A stretch of DNA of 64,000 bases, taken from positions 146,144 through 210,143 of the forward strand of contig CANCQK010000001.1 in the NCBI GenBank assembly GCA_947380295.1. The letters are read 5' to 3'. The stretch's first letter is position 1, and each line of letters begins with the position of its first letter. This DNA comes from Bdellovibrionales bacterium (GTDB taxonomy: Bacteria; Bdellovibrionota; UBA1018). The notes beneath the pieces are model-generated. The model was not told the DNA's origin. It worked only from the letters and a program-made list of their open reading frames with translations, and made no database searches. Shown piece after piece: positions 42,672 through 51,643 of the stretch. The position numbers and the translations under genes are program-made.

Positions 42672-43969
42672 TGACTCCTCATGTGGATGTACTTGTCATT
42701 GGTGCTGGAGTTTCCGGGCTGACGACTGCGTGCTTACTTAAAAAGGCTGGACTGCGAGTGGAGGTCGTCGAAGCCCGCGAACGCTTAGGTGGGCGAATTT
42801 TGACGCAACCTAATCCGCTTGGAGGTGACCCGATAGAACTCGGTGCCGAACTCGTGCACGGACTACCTGAAGAAACACAGATGTGGCTGAATCCCATCGA
42901 AGATCTCGAAGAACGAGGCGGAGATTTTCTAATTTTTGAAAATGGAAAATTGACCTCATCTCCTTCTTATTTTGTGAAAGTGTCGGAAGTTCTGGAGCGA
43001 CTATCGGCGCCAGTAAGTCAGGACTTATCATTTCAAGACTGGCTTGACCAAATCGAGTTAGAAGATCCTGATTTAAAAGAGTGGGTGACCGGGTATATTC
43101 AGGGTTACCATGCTGCGGACGCGACTGAGATCAGTGTTGAAGCGCTTCGAGAGATTGAAAGAGAATCTCAAGAAGTGGATGCGGTCGAGGGCGCTCGATT
43201 TTTTCGAGGAGGCCAAGGAGAGTTTTTACGGCGGATCGAACGTGAATTTGCTCAGCCCATTTTATTGAATCACTGCGTGAGTGAAGTTCATTGGTCCAAT
43301 CTGGGTGTTGAGGTTCGCTTTAAAAGTTCAAAGGTTCCATCAATTCGAGCGAAGAAACTGGTGATCACAGTTCCAATCGGTGTCCTTCAGTCTAGTTCAG
43401 GTCAAGAAGGGTATATTGAATTTCACCCCGAACTGCCCCAAGACTTTCAGCAAAATTTACGTTTATTCAAGATGGGGACTGCTTTCAGAATGAGTTTTAT
43501 TTTTAAAAAAGCTCCCTGGATCATTGATCCTCGTCTAGCCGACTTTGGAATGCTTCTTGATCCATCGCCCGATGCCTTGTTTCGGGTTTGGTGGAAACGC
43601 GGAGAGAATCAAATCATAGGCTGGCACGGCGGTCCTGATCCAAGGCTATCCATTTCTTCTTCAAAGGAGATGCTCGAAGAGCTTGGAGTGAAATCGCTTT
43701 CAAGGCTTTTTGGATTGTCCGAGATTCAAATTAAAGCCGATTTAGAGCAAACTTTTGTGTACAATTGGAATTCAGATCCTTACTCTCGTGGGGTCTATCC
43801 CTACATTCGGGTAGAAGGAAAGTCAGCAGTCGAAAAGTTTTCTAAGCCGATCGAAAATGTTCTGTATTTCGCTGGAGACGCAGGCAGTCTCGGAGCCTAT
43901 CTGGGTACCATCAATGGAGCGATTAAGAGCGGGTTTCGAGTTTCAAAGGAAATCATTGGGCTATCGTGA
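42671..43969 (+). CDS. FAD-dependent amine oxidase (monoamine/polyamine oxidase family)
   Basis: 432 residues. The FAD site G-A-G-V-S-G-L-T-T-A opens the protein, E-A-R-E-R-L-G-G-R follows, and the C-terminal Y-F-A-G-D-A-G-S-L-G-A-Y-L-G-T-I-N-G-A closes the flavin fold. V-I-T-V-P-I-G-V-L is the typical mid-protein strand. No signal peptide, so cytoplasmic. It resembles plant-type polyamine oxidases and FAD demethylase catalytic domains; substrate unknown. Overlaps the nth stop by one base, so cotranscribed. Confidence 0.9.
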   Translation: MTPHVDVLVIGAGVSGLTTACLLKKAGLRVEVVEARERLGGRILTQPNPLGGDPIELGAELVHGLPEETQMWLNPIEDLEERGGDFLIFENGKLTSSPSYFVKVSEVLERLSAPVSQDLSFQDWLDQIELEDPDLKEWVTGYIQGYHAADATEISVEALREIERESQEVDAVEGARFFRGGQGEFLRRIEREFAQPILLNHCVSEVHWSNLGVEVRFKSSKVPSIRAKKLVITVPIGVLQSSSGQEGYIEFHPELPQDFQQNLRLFKMGTAFRMSFIFKKAPWIIDPRLADFGMLLDPSPDALFRVWWKRGENQIIGWHGGPDPRLSISSSKEMLEELGVKSLSRLFGLSEIQIKADLEQTFVYNWNSDPYSRGVYPYIRVEGKSAVEKFSKPIENVLYFAGDAGSLGAYLGTINGAIKSGFRVSKEIIGLS

Positions 43970-44017
43970 GAAGTTAAATATTTTAATAGGAATTGCTCGG
44001 AGTTTTTCTTATTCATA

Positions 44018-45415
44018 CTAGAGGCGAATCAATAAGGCTGAGTTGATTCGGTTCTCAGATTTGGCTAAGTCGGGCTGCCAGCCGGAGACAAAAGATCCAG
44101 GGGTGCCTTGATTTCCGCCAGGAGGGGTGATCCCGTTTGATCCTGCGAAATAAGGAACATTGGTCTCGCGGTGGATGAATTCTATCCTAAAAGTTAAGTT
44201 CTCACTGGGCATGTAGTCAAAAGTAAACGAGCTATCCCATGCCTTAAAAAGATCGCCTGGATTGGTAGTGAAATAGGGGGTGCTGCTCAAGGCTGTGGCT
44301 CCGTTGATGGGAGGCAAAATCACGAGGTAGCGTCCCGGGTTCGTCAAAGCACCGGCTCCCAAGGTAATCGCGAACCGGTCCTTGCTGATCCAAAAGCGAT
44401 TGTAGGCCATGACTCCGAGAACATACTGCGCTGGTCCTGTGGCGTCTGCAAAGCAAGACACGCCACCTCCGTTTTCACAGCCTGCATCGAGGGTGAATGA
44501 GAATGCCGCTTTGCTAATTAAGTTCGCAGGCTGGTCTAGGTATTTGTACTGAACGCTATGGTCTGTGTGAAATCTTGATCTCGCAGAATTTCCGAGTGTG
44601 TCCTTGCCAAAGTAATAATTGGAAACGAGAGACAACGACCCTGTTGGGCGCCACAAAAGTTGAAAGCCAATGCCTGGCGTTTCGTTAAAACTCCCATAGG
44701 ATTGCCAACCATTGGTGATCCAAATCTCGGTCTTTAAGCGATCGTTTGGATAGATTTGGAGCCGGATACCGCTAAAAAACCAAGGTGTGTTGGCCGAAAT
44801 ATAGGACATCTGGTAAATCCAGTTCTCATAATTGTAGTAGCTGCAAAGTCCGATATAGGACATAAATAGGCCGACGTCCAAATTAATCCCATTCCAAACA
44901 TCCCAGTGATATCCTGCGTAGGCTTCTGAGAGGTATCGATAAGCATCTGCAAGGCCCCATTGGCCTCGTCCTGTACTCGGGTCGCTTCGAGGAGTCATTG
45001 AGGAATACATTCCAAACTGGGTGAAAATACGACCCCGGATGTTTTGGAAGTGGAAATCGCCTCCGACCCCCAACTGTTGGACTTGGATCTCGCCAGTTCG
45101 GCCTGAGTTACCGGAGCCTATTAGCGTGTGGTCACTTGGGCGGATGAAATTGTAGACATAATTGGAGTCGAATGAAAACTCACCGGTAAAATAGGCTGAA
45201 TCAAAAACAGGATTTTTTTGGCGACTATTGCCGTTGAGCCAAGTGAAGTCAGCAAATGAGAAGGGCTCGGGCGATTTTGCTTCGGGAGCGGGAGTTGCGG
45301 TTCTTGTTTCAGTTGGCAGCGTTTTGAGAGCTTCTTGAGCAAAAATCGACCTTTGAAGGCAGATTATAAAAAGAATTACCGAATAAAAGAGGAGGTTTGA
45401 GTGTTTCTTTTGCAT
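44018..45415 (-). CDS. Outer-membrane beta-barrel porin (BBP2/OmpL-like)
   Basis: 465 residues. Signal peptide 1-26 (cleavage near I-F-A-Q-E), a Pro/Thr/Ala linker, then many alternating aromatic/polar strands from about 75 to the end, closing with N-S-A-L-L-I-R-L. The aromatic girdle pattern (Y-Y-N-Y-E-N-W, W-I-T-N-G-W) and whole-length layout suit the beta-barrel porin-2 family. Diffusion channel for small solutes in the outer membrane. The two Cys pairs near 205 and 310 may be disulfides. Followed downstream on the other strand by the amine oxidase gene. Confidence 0.82.
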   Translation of the reverse strand: MQKKHSNLLFYSVILFIICLQRSIFAQEALKTLPTETRTATPAPEAKSPEPFSFADFTWLNGNSRQKNPVFDSAYFTGEFSFDSNYVYNFIRPSDHTLIGSGNSGRTGEIQVQQLGVGGDFHFQNIRGRIFTQFGMYSSMTPRSDPSTGRGQWGLADAYRYLSEAYAGYHWDVWNGINLDVGLFMSYIGLCSYYNYENWIYQMSYISANTPWFFSGIRLQIYPNDRLKTEIWITNGWQSYGSFNETPGIGFQLLWRPTGSLSLVSNYYFGKDTLGNSARSRFHTDHSVQYKYLDQPANLISKAAFSFTLDAGCENGGGVSCFADATGPAQYVLGVMAYNRFWISKDRFAITLGAGALTNPGRYLVILPPINGATALSSTPYFTTNPGDLFKAWDSSFTFDYMPSENLTFRIEFIHRETNVPYFAGSNGITPPGGNQGTPGSFVSGWQPDLAKSENRINSALLIRL

Positions 45416-45543
45416 AGAGCTTGCTGTCCACCCACTTTGAAGTCTGGACTAGCATAGTGATCGATTTTTTTGCAAAAAAAGAACTGTTCCGGAGCTGAAG
45501 TAAATTAATAATTTCAACGAACCTCGGGGGTTCGCAATTGAGC

Positions 45544-46428
45544 TCAAGCCCAAGGAGGATTTTTTGAGACAATCATCGAAACCCAGGATGGAATACTCTG
45601 GGTCATGGGCTCAGAATTGGTTAAAAAGATTCGTTTAAATCCGGCATCAAAAATTCTTTTTGACCGAGAGCCGCCCAGCATCCCGCTTCCGAGTTTCATA
45701 TCCAAGAAAATATCGGTTTGTGTAGAAAGTTCAGGAGCGCTCTTCATGAATTCAGTTACGGAGTGAAATGTGAGTAGGTTTTTACCCTTTGCCTGAGCTG
45801 CTGCCAGCCAAGCAGCTAGGATCTGAGGATCCTCATCAATCAAGATAGCATCCACTTGGTTTACAGGTTTTGATTCTTTCTGAACATAGACCGTCGTAGG
45901 GAGTGCCTTTGGATCAGTCTTGGTTATTCTTGGGGCTCCCTGAGGCGAAGATGACCTGGTTGGTTCGGCACTGCTTTCAGAATCGGATGAAGAGGTTTCT
46001 GTCGCTTCTTGTGAGCTTGCTTTTCTGCGCAGTAACCATCGATATCCAAAAAATAGAGCCAAAAAGAAGGGCAGGATACCGAGGAGGTGAAAAATGAAGG
46101 AGATCAAAAAATCTAAATCTGGATCGTCTTCAACTTCTTCGGGGGGTTGGGGACTGGGTGAGGGGGTGGGGCCTTCTAATGTTCCATTGGCAGCGAGGCC
46201 CGCAAAAGGATCGGGGGATATCAGAGTAGACGGTGATGCAGAGGGGTAGGGAGTGGTCGAGGGCTTTGGATGGGTGACTTGTTTTTGTGTGACTTTTAAG
46301 GGTGTGTGAGGGGTTTTGATCTTTCGAGGGGTCATCCGATAGAACGCGATATTTTCGATCACGAACAGAATGAGGAGAATTAATCCGGCTTTGACTAGTT
46401 TCTTTTGATCTTGATTCATCTGCTCCAC
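45544..46428 (-). CDS. Membrane-anchored receiver-domain protein
   Basis: 294 residues. A first membrane helix (about 13-30), a periplasmic Pro/Ser/Thr-rich stretch (31-105), a second helix (107-130), a Ser/Glu linker, and a receiver domain (192-294) with Asp198/Asp200 (L-I-D-E-D), phospho-Asp243 in I-F-L-D-M-K, Thr270 and Lys289. There is no kinase or DNA-binding part. A response regulator tied to the membrane is unusual. GTG 46428 or ATG 46419 could be the start. It is divergent from nothing; grxD lies upstream on the same strand 124 bp away. Confidence 0.75.
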   Translation of the reverse strand: MEQMNQDQKKLVKAGLILLILFVIENIAFYRMTPRKIKTPHTPLKVTQKQVTHPKPSTTPYPSASPSTLISPDPFAGLAANGTLEGPTPSPSPQPPEEVEDDPDLDFLISFIFHLLGILPFFLALFFGYRWLLRRKASSQEATETSSSDSESSAEPTRSSSPQGAPRITKTDPKALPTTVYVQKESKPVNQVDAILIDEDPQILAAWLAAAQAKGKNLLTFHSVTEFMKSAPELSTQTDIFLDMKLGSGMLGGSRSKRIFDAGFKRIFLTNSEPMTQSIPSWVSMIVSKNPPWA

Positions 46429-46552
46429 CCCAGGTGTTCAGTCTAACTTGAATAGTTCTAGAGTCAACCGGTTCTGAGATCAGGGGAGCTGAGCAGGCAA
46501 GGAGAGAGAGAGAGAGCAAGGAGTTCGACCTCAATGCCCTCTCTTAATAGAA

Positions 46553-46882
46553 TTAGTTCTTCACTGCGTTGAGTGCTTCTTGGAGTTCACCGCGCTCGAA
46601 CATTTCAGAAACAATGTCGCATCCACCGATGAATTTACCGTGAATGAAAATCTGAGGCACGGTCGGCCATTGGGTGTACTGTTCCAAAGCATCCCAAAGT
46701 GGGTCGTCGGACAAAACGTCAACGCCAACTAGGTCTTGCACGCCAGCAGCTCTTAGCACTTGGCAAGCTCGCGCGGAAAACCCGCACTGAGGGAATTGCG
46801 GAGTGCCCTTCATGAAAATGACCGCTGAAGCGGATTTAGAAATTTCTTCTACTTTAGAAACGAGTGGATTCGTTGTGTTCAT
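46553..46882 (-). CDS. grxD: Monothiol glutaredoxin (Grx4 type)
   Basis: 109 residues. Binds and hands over [2Fe-2S] clusters. The active site is C-G-F-S, preceded by K-G-T-P-Q-F-P-Q; W-P-T-V-P-Q-I-F-I and G-G-C-D-I-V follow. It lies 22 bp downstream of bolA, its usual partner in sensing or trafficking of iron-sulfur clusters, so the two should form a complex. Confidence 0.96.
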   Translation of the reverse strand: MNTTNPLVSKVEEISKSASAVIFMKGTPQFPQCGFSARACQVLRAAGVQDLVGVDVLSDDPLWDALEQYTQWPTVPQIFIHGKFIGGCDIVSEMFERGELQEALNAVKN

Positions 46883-46904
46883 AATTTCCTCTTTTCGCTA
46901 GGGA

Positions 46905-47162
46905 TTAGTGTTTGGATTTAGCTTTAATGTATTGTTCAGGGGTGTAAGTTTTTAACGTCAGAGCATGAACCTCGCCGGAGTCAACTTCTGCTTGCACGAG
47001 TTTAAAAACCATTCTGTGCTGCTCGATCATCATTTTTCCTTCAAAAGCAGGAGAAACGATTTGAGCTTGATAGTGGTCTTCGGTGCCAGTGAGATCGACA
47101 ATTTCGACTTGGGTAGCAGGGCCCAGGGTTTCTAGGCGAGCTTTGAGTTGAATAGGATTCAT
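46905..47162 (-). CDS. bolA: BolA-family protein
   Basis: 85 residues from ATG 47162 (ten codons upstream are not conserved). Class II KH-like fold; E-I-V-D-L-T-G-T-E-D-H-Y-Q-A-Q-I-V-S and the conserved His in E-Q-H-R-M-V-F-K, then H-A-L-T-L-K-T-Y-T-P-E. Partner of the CGFS glutaredoxin encoded next to it. No ribosome site before the ATG. Divergent from lon with 125 bp between starts. Confidence 0.93.
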   Translation of the reverse strand: MNPIQLKARLETLGPATQVEIVDLTGTEDHYQAQIVSPAFEGKMMIEQHRMVFKLVQAEVDSGEVHALTLKTYTPEQYIKAKSKH

Positions 47163-47287
47163 AGGGCATACGGATAACATAAGCCGTACCAAAATTGAAT
47201 ACCAATGCAGGACGTGGGGTATTTCGCTGCCACAAGTGGAGCAGTTGCTCGTGGCTTTCGGCTTGGGGATTGCTAATCAGATCACAA

Positions 47288-49660
47288 ATGGAACATTTTC
47301 CGTCGATTTTACCGGTTCTTCCCGTTCGGAATGCTGTGCTTTTTCCAGGGGTTTCAATGCCTTTGATTGTGGGAAGGGGGCGCAGTATTAAGGCCATTGA
47401 CCATGCTCTAGCTACCTCTGAGCTGATTTTGGTGGTGGCGCAGCGGGTTTTGACCTCCGAAGACCCGGGCCTAGGTGACTTGTATGAGGTGGGCACAGTT
47501 TGTCGGATTGAAACTTCTACCCTCAGTGATACTGGCGGACGGCAAATTGTGGTGACAGGAATTGCGAGGGAGCGCCTATTTGATTTGCGCCTTGATCCTG
47601 ATGACTACTTAATTGCACGTGGGGAGAGCGTTTCTGATGTGCACTCGCCGGATACCACTCGAAATGAGGCGCTCTTTTACAATCTCAAAGAGGTAGCTCG
47701 GGAGGTGGTTCAGTTGCTTCCTGGAACTACCGAGTCGCTCATCAAATTGATCGATCGAATTGAGGACTCGGCCTATCTGACCAATGTCTGCGCGGCATAC
47801 CTGAATCTTTCGCTTTCTCAAAAGCAGGAGCTTTTAGAAAACGTTCTGGTGGAGTCTCGGATTGAAGTTCTGCTGAATGCGATGCAGAAAGAGCGTGAGA
47901 TTCTGAGTATCCAACAAGACATTCGAGAAAAAATGACCGATCGCCTCAACAAAGCCCAGCGTGAAGCCATTTTGAGAGAACAGCTTAAAACAATTCGTTC
48001 CGAACTGGGAGAGGAGCCAGGTGAGGATGCAGCCGAGGAGCTTGAGAAAAAGATCCGAGAGGCTCAACTTCCTCCCGAAGCTCAGCAGCAAGTCCAGGAG
48101 GAAATGAAGCGACTGCGAAGCTTGCCGGTGGCTTCGGCTGAGTTTCATGTAGTGAGGACTTACCTCGAGTGGATGGCTGCATTACCTTGGAGTAAAAAGA
48201 CGGAGAGTCCGATCGATTTGAAAAAAGCGCGGTTGATTTTGGACCAGGATCACTATGGCCTTGAAGAGGTGAAGCGGCGAATTCTTCAATTCCTAGCCGT
48301 TGCGAAATTGAAAAATGACATCCACGGCCCGATCCTTTGTTTGGTGGGTCCTCCTGGCGTCGGTAAGACCTCCCTCGGTCAGTCAATTGCCCGGGCGCTC
48401 GGTCGAAAATTTATCAGAACTTCGTTAGGAGGGGTGAGAGATGAAGCCGAAATTCGGGGACATCGACGGACTTATGTCGGAGCTCTTCCCGGACGGATCA
48501 TTCAAAGTATCAAACGCGCTGGAACACGCAATCCGCTGATGATGTTGGATGAAATTGACAAATTGCGTTCAGACTATCACGGAGATCCATCCTCGGCGAT
48601 GTTAGAGGTCCTTGATCCTGAACAAAATAAAGCCTTTACGGATCACTACATTGATGTGCCGTTTGATCTTTCAGATGTTTTTTTCGTCACGACCGCCAAT
48701 GTGGTGGACACCATACCGGCACCGCTCAGAGATCGGATGGAGGTTATTGAAGTTCATAGTTATACTTCCTATGAAAAAGTTCAGATCGCAAAACGCTATC
48801 TTCTTCCCAAGCTTCTCAAAGACCACGGATTGAATGCGGATCAGGTTCAAGTTTCTGATGCAGTTTTTCAGGCGCTCATCACTCAGTATACCCGCGAAGC
48901 GGGTGTTCGCGAGCTTCAGCGCAAAATCGCTTCGCTTTTAAGAGCGGTGGCAGAGAGAGTCGTGTTAAAATTGGAGGAGCATGAAGAGACTACTCCTCAG
49001 TTTGAGGTGACCTCTGATTTTTTGCATGAAATCTTGGGGCCTGAGAGATTCTTTTCAGAGCTTACGGCAAGGACCATGAAGCCTGGAGTTGCAACTGGGT
49101 TGGCATGGACTCCCATGGGCGGAGAGCTACTTTTTGTTGAGGTTACGGCAGTGCCTTCTGGGAAAGGACACTTAATCTTGACGGGGCAGTTGGGAGAAGT
49201 GATGAAAGAGTCTGCTCAGCTTGCGCTGAGTCTGACTCGGTCGACGCTCTCCATTATTCTTCCAATTCACTTTGATTTTAGTAATCACGATATTCATATT
49301 CATGTGCCCGCCGGGTCGATCCCAAAAGATGGTCCTTCTGCTGGGGTAACCCTATTTGTCGCCTTAGCGTCGATGGTTTTAAATAAAGCGATTTCTCCTA
49401 CACTAGCCATGACGGGAGAAATTACTTTGAGGGGTGTTGTACTCCCGGTCGGTGGAATTAAAGAAAAGATTCTCGCTGCCCATCGGAGCGGGGTTAAAAA
49501 AGTGATCCTGCCCAAACGGAATGAGCCTGATTTGATGCAAGTTCCCGAGGAAGTTCGAAATCAACTCACCTACCTTTGGGTCGAGACTGTTGAAGACGTC
49601 CTCGAGGCGGCGTTCATGATTAAAGCGCCAGAGGCATTTTTCAAACAGCCAGCCGCTTAG
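47288..49660 (+). CDS. lon: Lon ATP-dependent protease
   Basis: 790 residues. Degrades misfolded and short-lived regulatory proteins. N-terminal LAN domain (I-L-P-V-L-P-V-R-N-A-V-L-F-P-G), coiled linker, AAA+ with Walker A G-P-P-G-V-G-K-T and Walker B M-M-L-D-E-I-D-K, then the protease domain with Ser in P-K-D-G-P-S-A-G and Lys in G-G-I-K-E-K-I. The frame is open 31 codons upstream of ATG 47288, but that extension is not Lon-like; no ribosome site precedes the ATG. Shorter N-domain details suggest the standard bacterial LonA. Ends overlapping the MFS gene by 4 bp. Confidence 0.96.
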   Translation: MEHFPSILPVLPVRNAVLFPGVSMPLIVGRGRSIKAIDHALATSELILVVAQRVLTSEDPGLGDLYEVGTVCRIETSTLSDTGGRQIVVTGIARERLFDLRLDPDDYLIARGESVSDVHSPDTTRNEALFYNLKEVAREVVQLLPGTTESLIKLIDRIEDSAYLTNVCAAYLNLSLSQKQELLENVLVESRIEVLLNAMQKEREILSIQQDIREKMTDRLNKAQREAILREQLKTIRSELGEEPGEDAAEELEKKIREAQLPPEAQQQVQEEMKRLRSLPVASAEFHVVRTYLEWMAALPWSKKTESPIDLKKARLILDQDHYGLEEVKRRILQFLAVAKLKNDIHGPILCLVGPPGVGKTSLGQSIARALGRKFIRTSLGGVRDEAEIRGHRRTYVGALPGRIIQSIKRAGTRNPLMMLDEIDKLRSDYHGDPSSAMLEVLDPEQNKAFTDHYIDVPFDLSDVFFVTTANVVDTIPAPLRDRMEVIEVHSYTSYEKVQIAKRYLLPKLLKDHGLNADQVQVSDAVFQALITQYTREAGVRELQRKIASLLRAVAERVVLKLEEHEETTPQFEVTSDFLHEILGPERFFSELTARTMKPGVATGLAWTPMGGELLFVEVTAVPSGKGHLILTGQLGEVMKESAQLALSLTRSTLSIILPIHFDFSNHDIHIHVPAGSIPKDGPSAGVTLFVALASMVLNKAISPTLAMTGEITLRGVVLPVGGIKEKILAAHRSGVKKVILPKRNEPDLMQVPEEVRNQLTYLWVETVEDVLEAAFMIKAPEAFFKQPAA

Positions 49661-50874
49661 ATTTTTGAGGGTAGTTCGCTGCGACCGCTGAGTCCTAAAA
49701 TTGCTGCGCTGAGCGCGGCTCCAGCTGCTCCGTAGAAAAAAGTCGATGGAGATCCTGAATAAGTCCAGAGTAGACCTGCAACCGAGCTAGCGACCAAAGT
49801 TGCTAGACCTGTGGTTGTACCTAGGAGTCCAATTGCGGTACCTCGAAACTCTGGAGCGACGAGGTCGACAGCGTATGCCTTACCTACGCCATCAGTTGCA
49901 GCAATATAGAGCCCGTAGATTCCGAAGAGAGGCCAAAGTTGCCAACTCTGGGTTACGATTGCTAGGCCGGAGTAAACGAGAGCAAAAATCAGAAGTCCAG
50001 AGACCAGGACTGCTTTTCGTCCGATCCTGTCTGAAAGTTGGCCGAGGAGCGGGCTAGCGATAGCGTAGGTAATATTATAAAAAGTATAAAGTAGGATTGT
50101 TTTTGAAGTCGAAAATCCCAATTGATGAGCGCGTAAGAGGATAAATAGATCACTTGAGTTCGTGATGGAAAACAGTCCCCACGCAAACAAGTAGCGCCGG
50201 AATCTCGGAGGGAGTGCAGCGTGAGGGAGGCTCTTGGGTGATTCGAAATCAGGTGAGGGTTGAGGTGGCTTTCTCAGTGTTTCTTGTAGGCGAAGAACGA
50301 GTAAGGCCCCGAGAAATCCTGGGAGCCAAGCTATAAAAAAGATCCATCGTAAATGACCTGTAAAAATTGAGATGAGCCCTAGCGAAATGAGGGGGCCCAG
50401 AATGGCTCCCAGAGTGTCCATGCCTCGATGCCAACCAAAGGCCATCCCTCTGAGTTCGGGTCGCACGGAATCCGCTAAGAGGGCATCTCTTGGGCTAGTT
50501 CTGAGGCCCTTTCCAATGCGATCTAGACTTCGAGCAAAGAGAACGAGCCACCAGCCACTAGCTAGACCTATGAGTGGTTTGGCGAAAGCGGACAGACTAT
50601 AGCCTGCTAAGATGAAGGGTTTTCGTCGTCCTTTCTGATCTGAAAGACGACCAGAATAAGTTTTTAGGAGGCTCGCGATCGACTCAGCAATTCCTTCGAT
50701 TAAGCCTAGAACGCTGACGGGGGCTCCGATGACGGTCGTCAGAAAAATTGGAATCACAGGATAGAGCATCTCACTTGAGATGTCAGCAAGGAGGGATACC
50801 CAGCCGAGTCGGATGACATTAGGAGGCAAGTGAGAGGCGAGTTTAAAACGTTCGGGATGGAGAATTTTCTTCAT
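49657..50874 (-). CDS. Major facilitator superfamily transporter
   Basis: 405 residues with about 12 membrane helices. The MFS loop 2-3 motif reads G-R-L-S-D-Q-K-G-R-R-K, repeated in the second half as G-Q-L-S-D-R-I-G-R-K; R-S-L-D-R-I-G-K-G-L-R-T-S-P-R is typical of a group of uncharacterised exporters. Substrate unknown; drug or metabolite efflux possible. ATG 50874 has GAGGTATT just upstream. Near the CADD-type gene, 27 bp downstream of it, so perhaps one transcript. Confidence 0.88.
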   Translation of the reverse strand: MKKILHPERFKLASHLPPNVIRLGWVSLLADISSEMLYPVIPIFLTTVIGAPVSVLGLIEGIAESIASLLKTYSGRLSDQKGRRKPFILAGYSLSAFAKPLIGLASGWWLVLFARSLDRIGKGLRTSPRDALLADSVRPELRGMAFGWHRGMDTLGAILGPLISLGLISIFTGHLRWIFFIAWLPGFLGALLVLRLQETLRKPPQPSPDFESPKSLPHAALPPRFRRYLFAWGLFSITNSSDLFILLRAHQLGFSTSKTILLYTFYNITYAIASPLLGQLSDRIGRKAVLVSGLLIFALVYSGLAIVTQSWQLWPLFGIYGLYIAATDGVGKAYAVDLVAPEFRGTAIGLLGTTTGLATLVASSVAGLLWTYSGSPSTFFYGAAGAALSAAILGLSGRSELPSKI

Positions 50875-50901
50875 AATACCTCCACCCCGAATTTTTAGAC
50901 T

Positions 50902-51537
50902 TTAATTGGGGAGTGTGTCAAGGAAACGCCAGAGCGCCGAGCAGGCTCGATCGGCAGCTATTTGAGCGCGTTCTTTTTGTTCGCCGGAGAGGCCAGCGAC
51001 GATGGCATCTAGTTCATGGGTGTGCCAGACGTCTGCTTTTGCATGCACATCAAAAAATTGGGTGCCCTTCTCGGCATCTTTGCCACTGAGGTAGTGTTGT
51101 TTGAGCGCCTTGCTTTTGAACTTTGCGACTTCAGGGACCTGAGATTCATAGGCTAGAATTGCTCCCAAAGCTTCTTCCTTGCTTGAATTTGCGAGGGCTC
51201 GAAATTCAGCAATGAGTTCGTTTACTTCAGCAGAGGGTGTGCCGTTCTTTACTGAGTTTCGATCGACTCCTAGAGATTCTGCAAAGTCGAGCCAGAGCTC
51301 AGGGTGTGGAGCAGTTTGATTTTCTTCATCGAGCAGGTTCCCTAAAATAACTTGGCGGTCTTTGAGTTCATCCATCTGTGAGTGGAGTCGGCTCAAATAC
51401 CGGGGGAAGTTTGAAACTTGCCAATAATATTGACTGGAATAGGTGCGGAGTGCTTCTACGCTGAGTTCGCCGCACTCCCACTTTTGATACCAAGGATGTG
51501 AAAGGAGATGAGCTGAGATTTTGATCTGTGACGACAT
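50902..51537 (-). CDS. CADD-type dimetal oxygenase, probable p-aminobenzoate synthase
   Basis: 211 residues of the haem-oxygenase-like (PqqC/TenA) fold. All iron ligands of Chlamydia CADD are present at matching spacing: Glu71, His78, Glu131, His165, Asp169, His172. The tyrosine and lysine that CADD consumes or needs to make p-aminobenzoate also align: Tyr17 and Lys141 (ten residues after Glu131, as Lys152 after Glu142). It should make pABA for folate without pabABC. CADD is also known from Chlamydia as a death-domain-binding effector, but no export signal is seen here. Neighbours are an F-box gene (divergent) and an MFS gene. Confidence 0.85.
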   Translation of the reverse strand: MSSQIKISAHLLSHPWYQKWECGELSVEALRTYSSQYYWQVSNFPRYLSRLHSQMDELKDRQVILGNLLDEENQTAPHPELWLDFAESLGVDRNSVKNGTPSAEVNELIAEFRALANSSKEEALGAILAYESQVPEVAKFKSKALKQHYLSGKDAEKGTQFFDVHAKADVWHTHELDAIVAGLSGEQKERAQIAADRACSALWRFLDTLPN

Positions 51538-51643
51538 GACTGTTCCTCCAATTTTGGTGAGATTGCCTCAAGTCAAGGGCGATGTCGAACGAATTGCTTG
51601 ACCAATATTTGGGTTGCTTGTAGAAAAAAACGCCGGGGGTTCG

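Noticed and set aside
46130..46534. 135-codon frame over the start of the membrane receiver gene
   Set aside because: Only the first 35 codons (lipobox) look protein-like; the rest is Ser/Pro/Arg/His rich as in shadow frames. Kept only as a finding for the CT tract.
47195..47287. N-terminal extension of Lon
   Set aside because: Those 31 codons do not resemble Lon and lack a ribosome site; the homology begins at ATG 47288.
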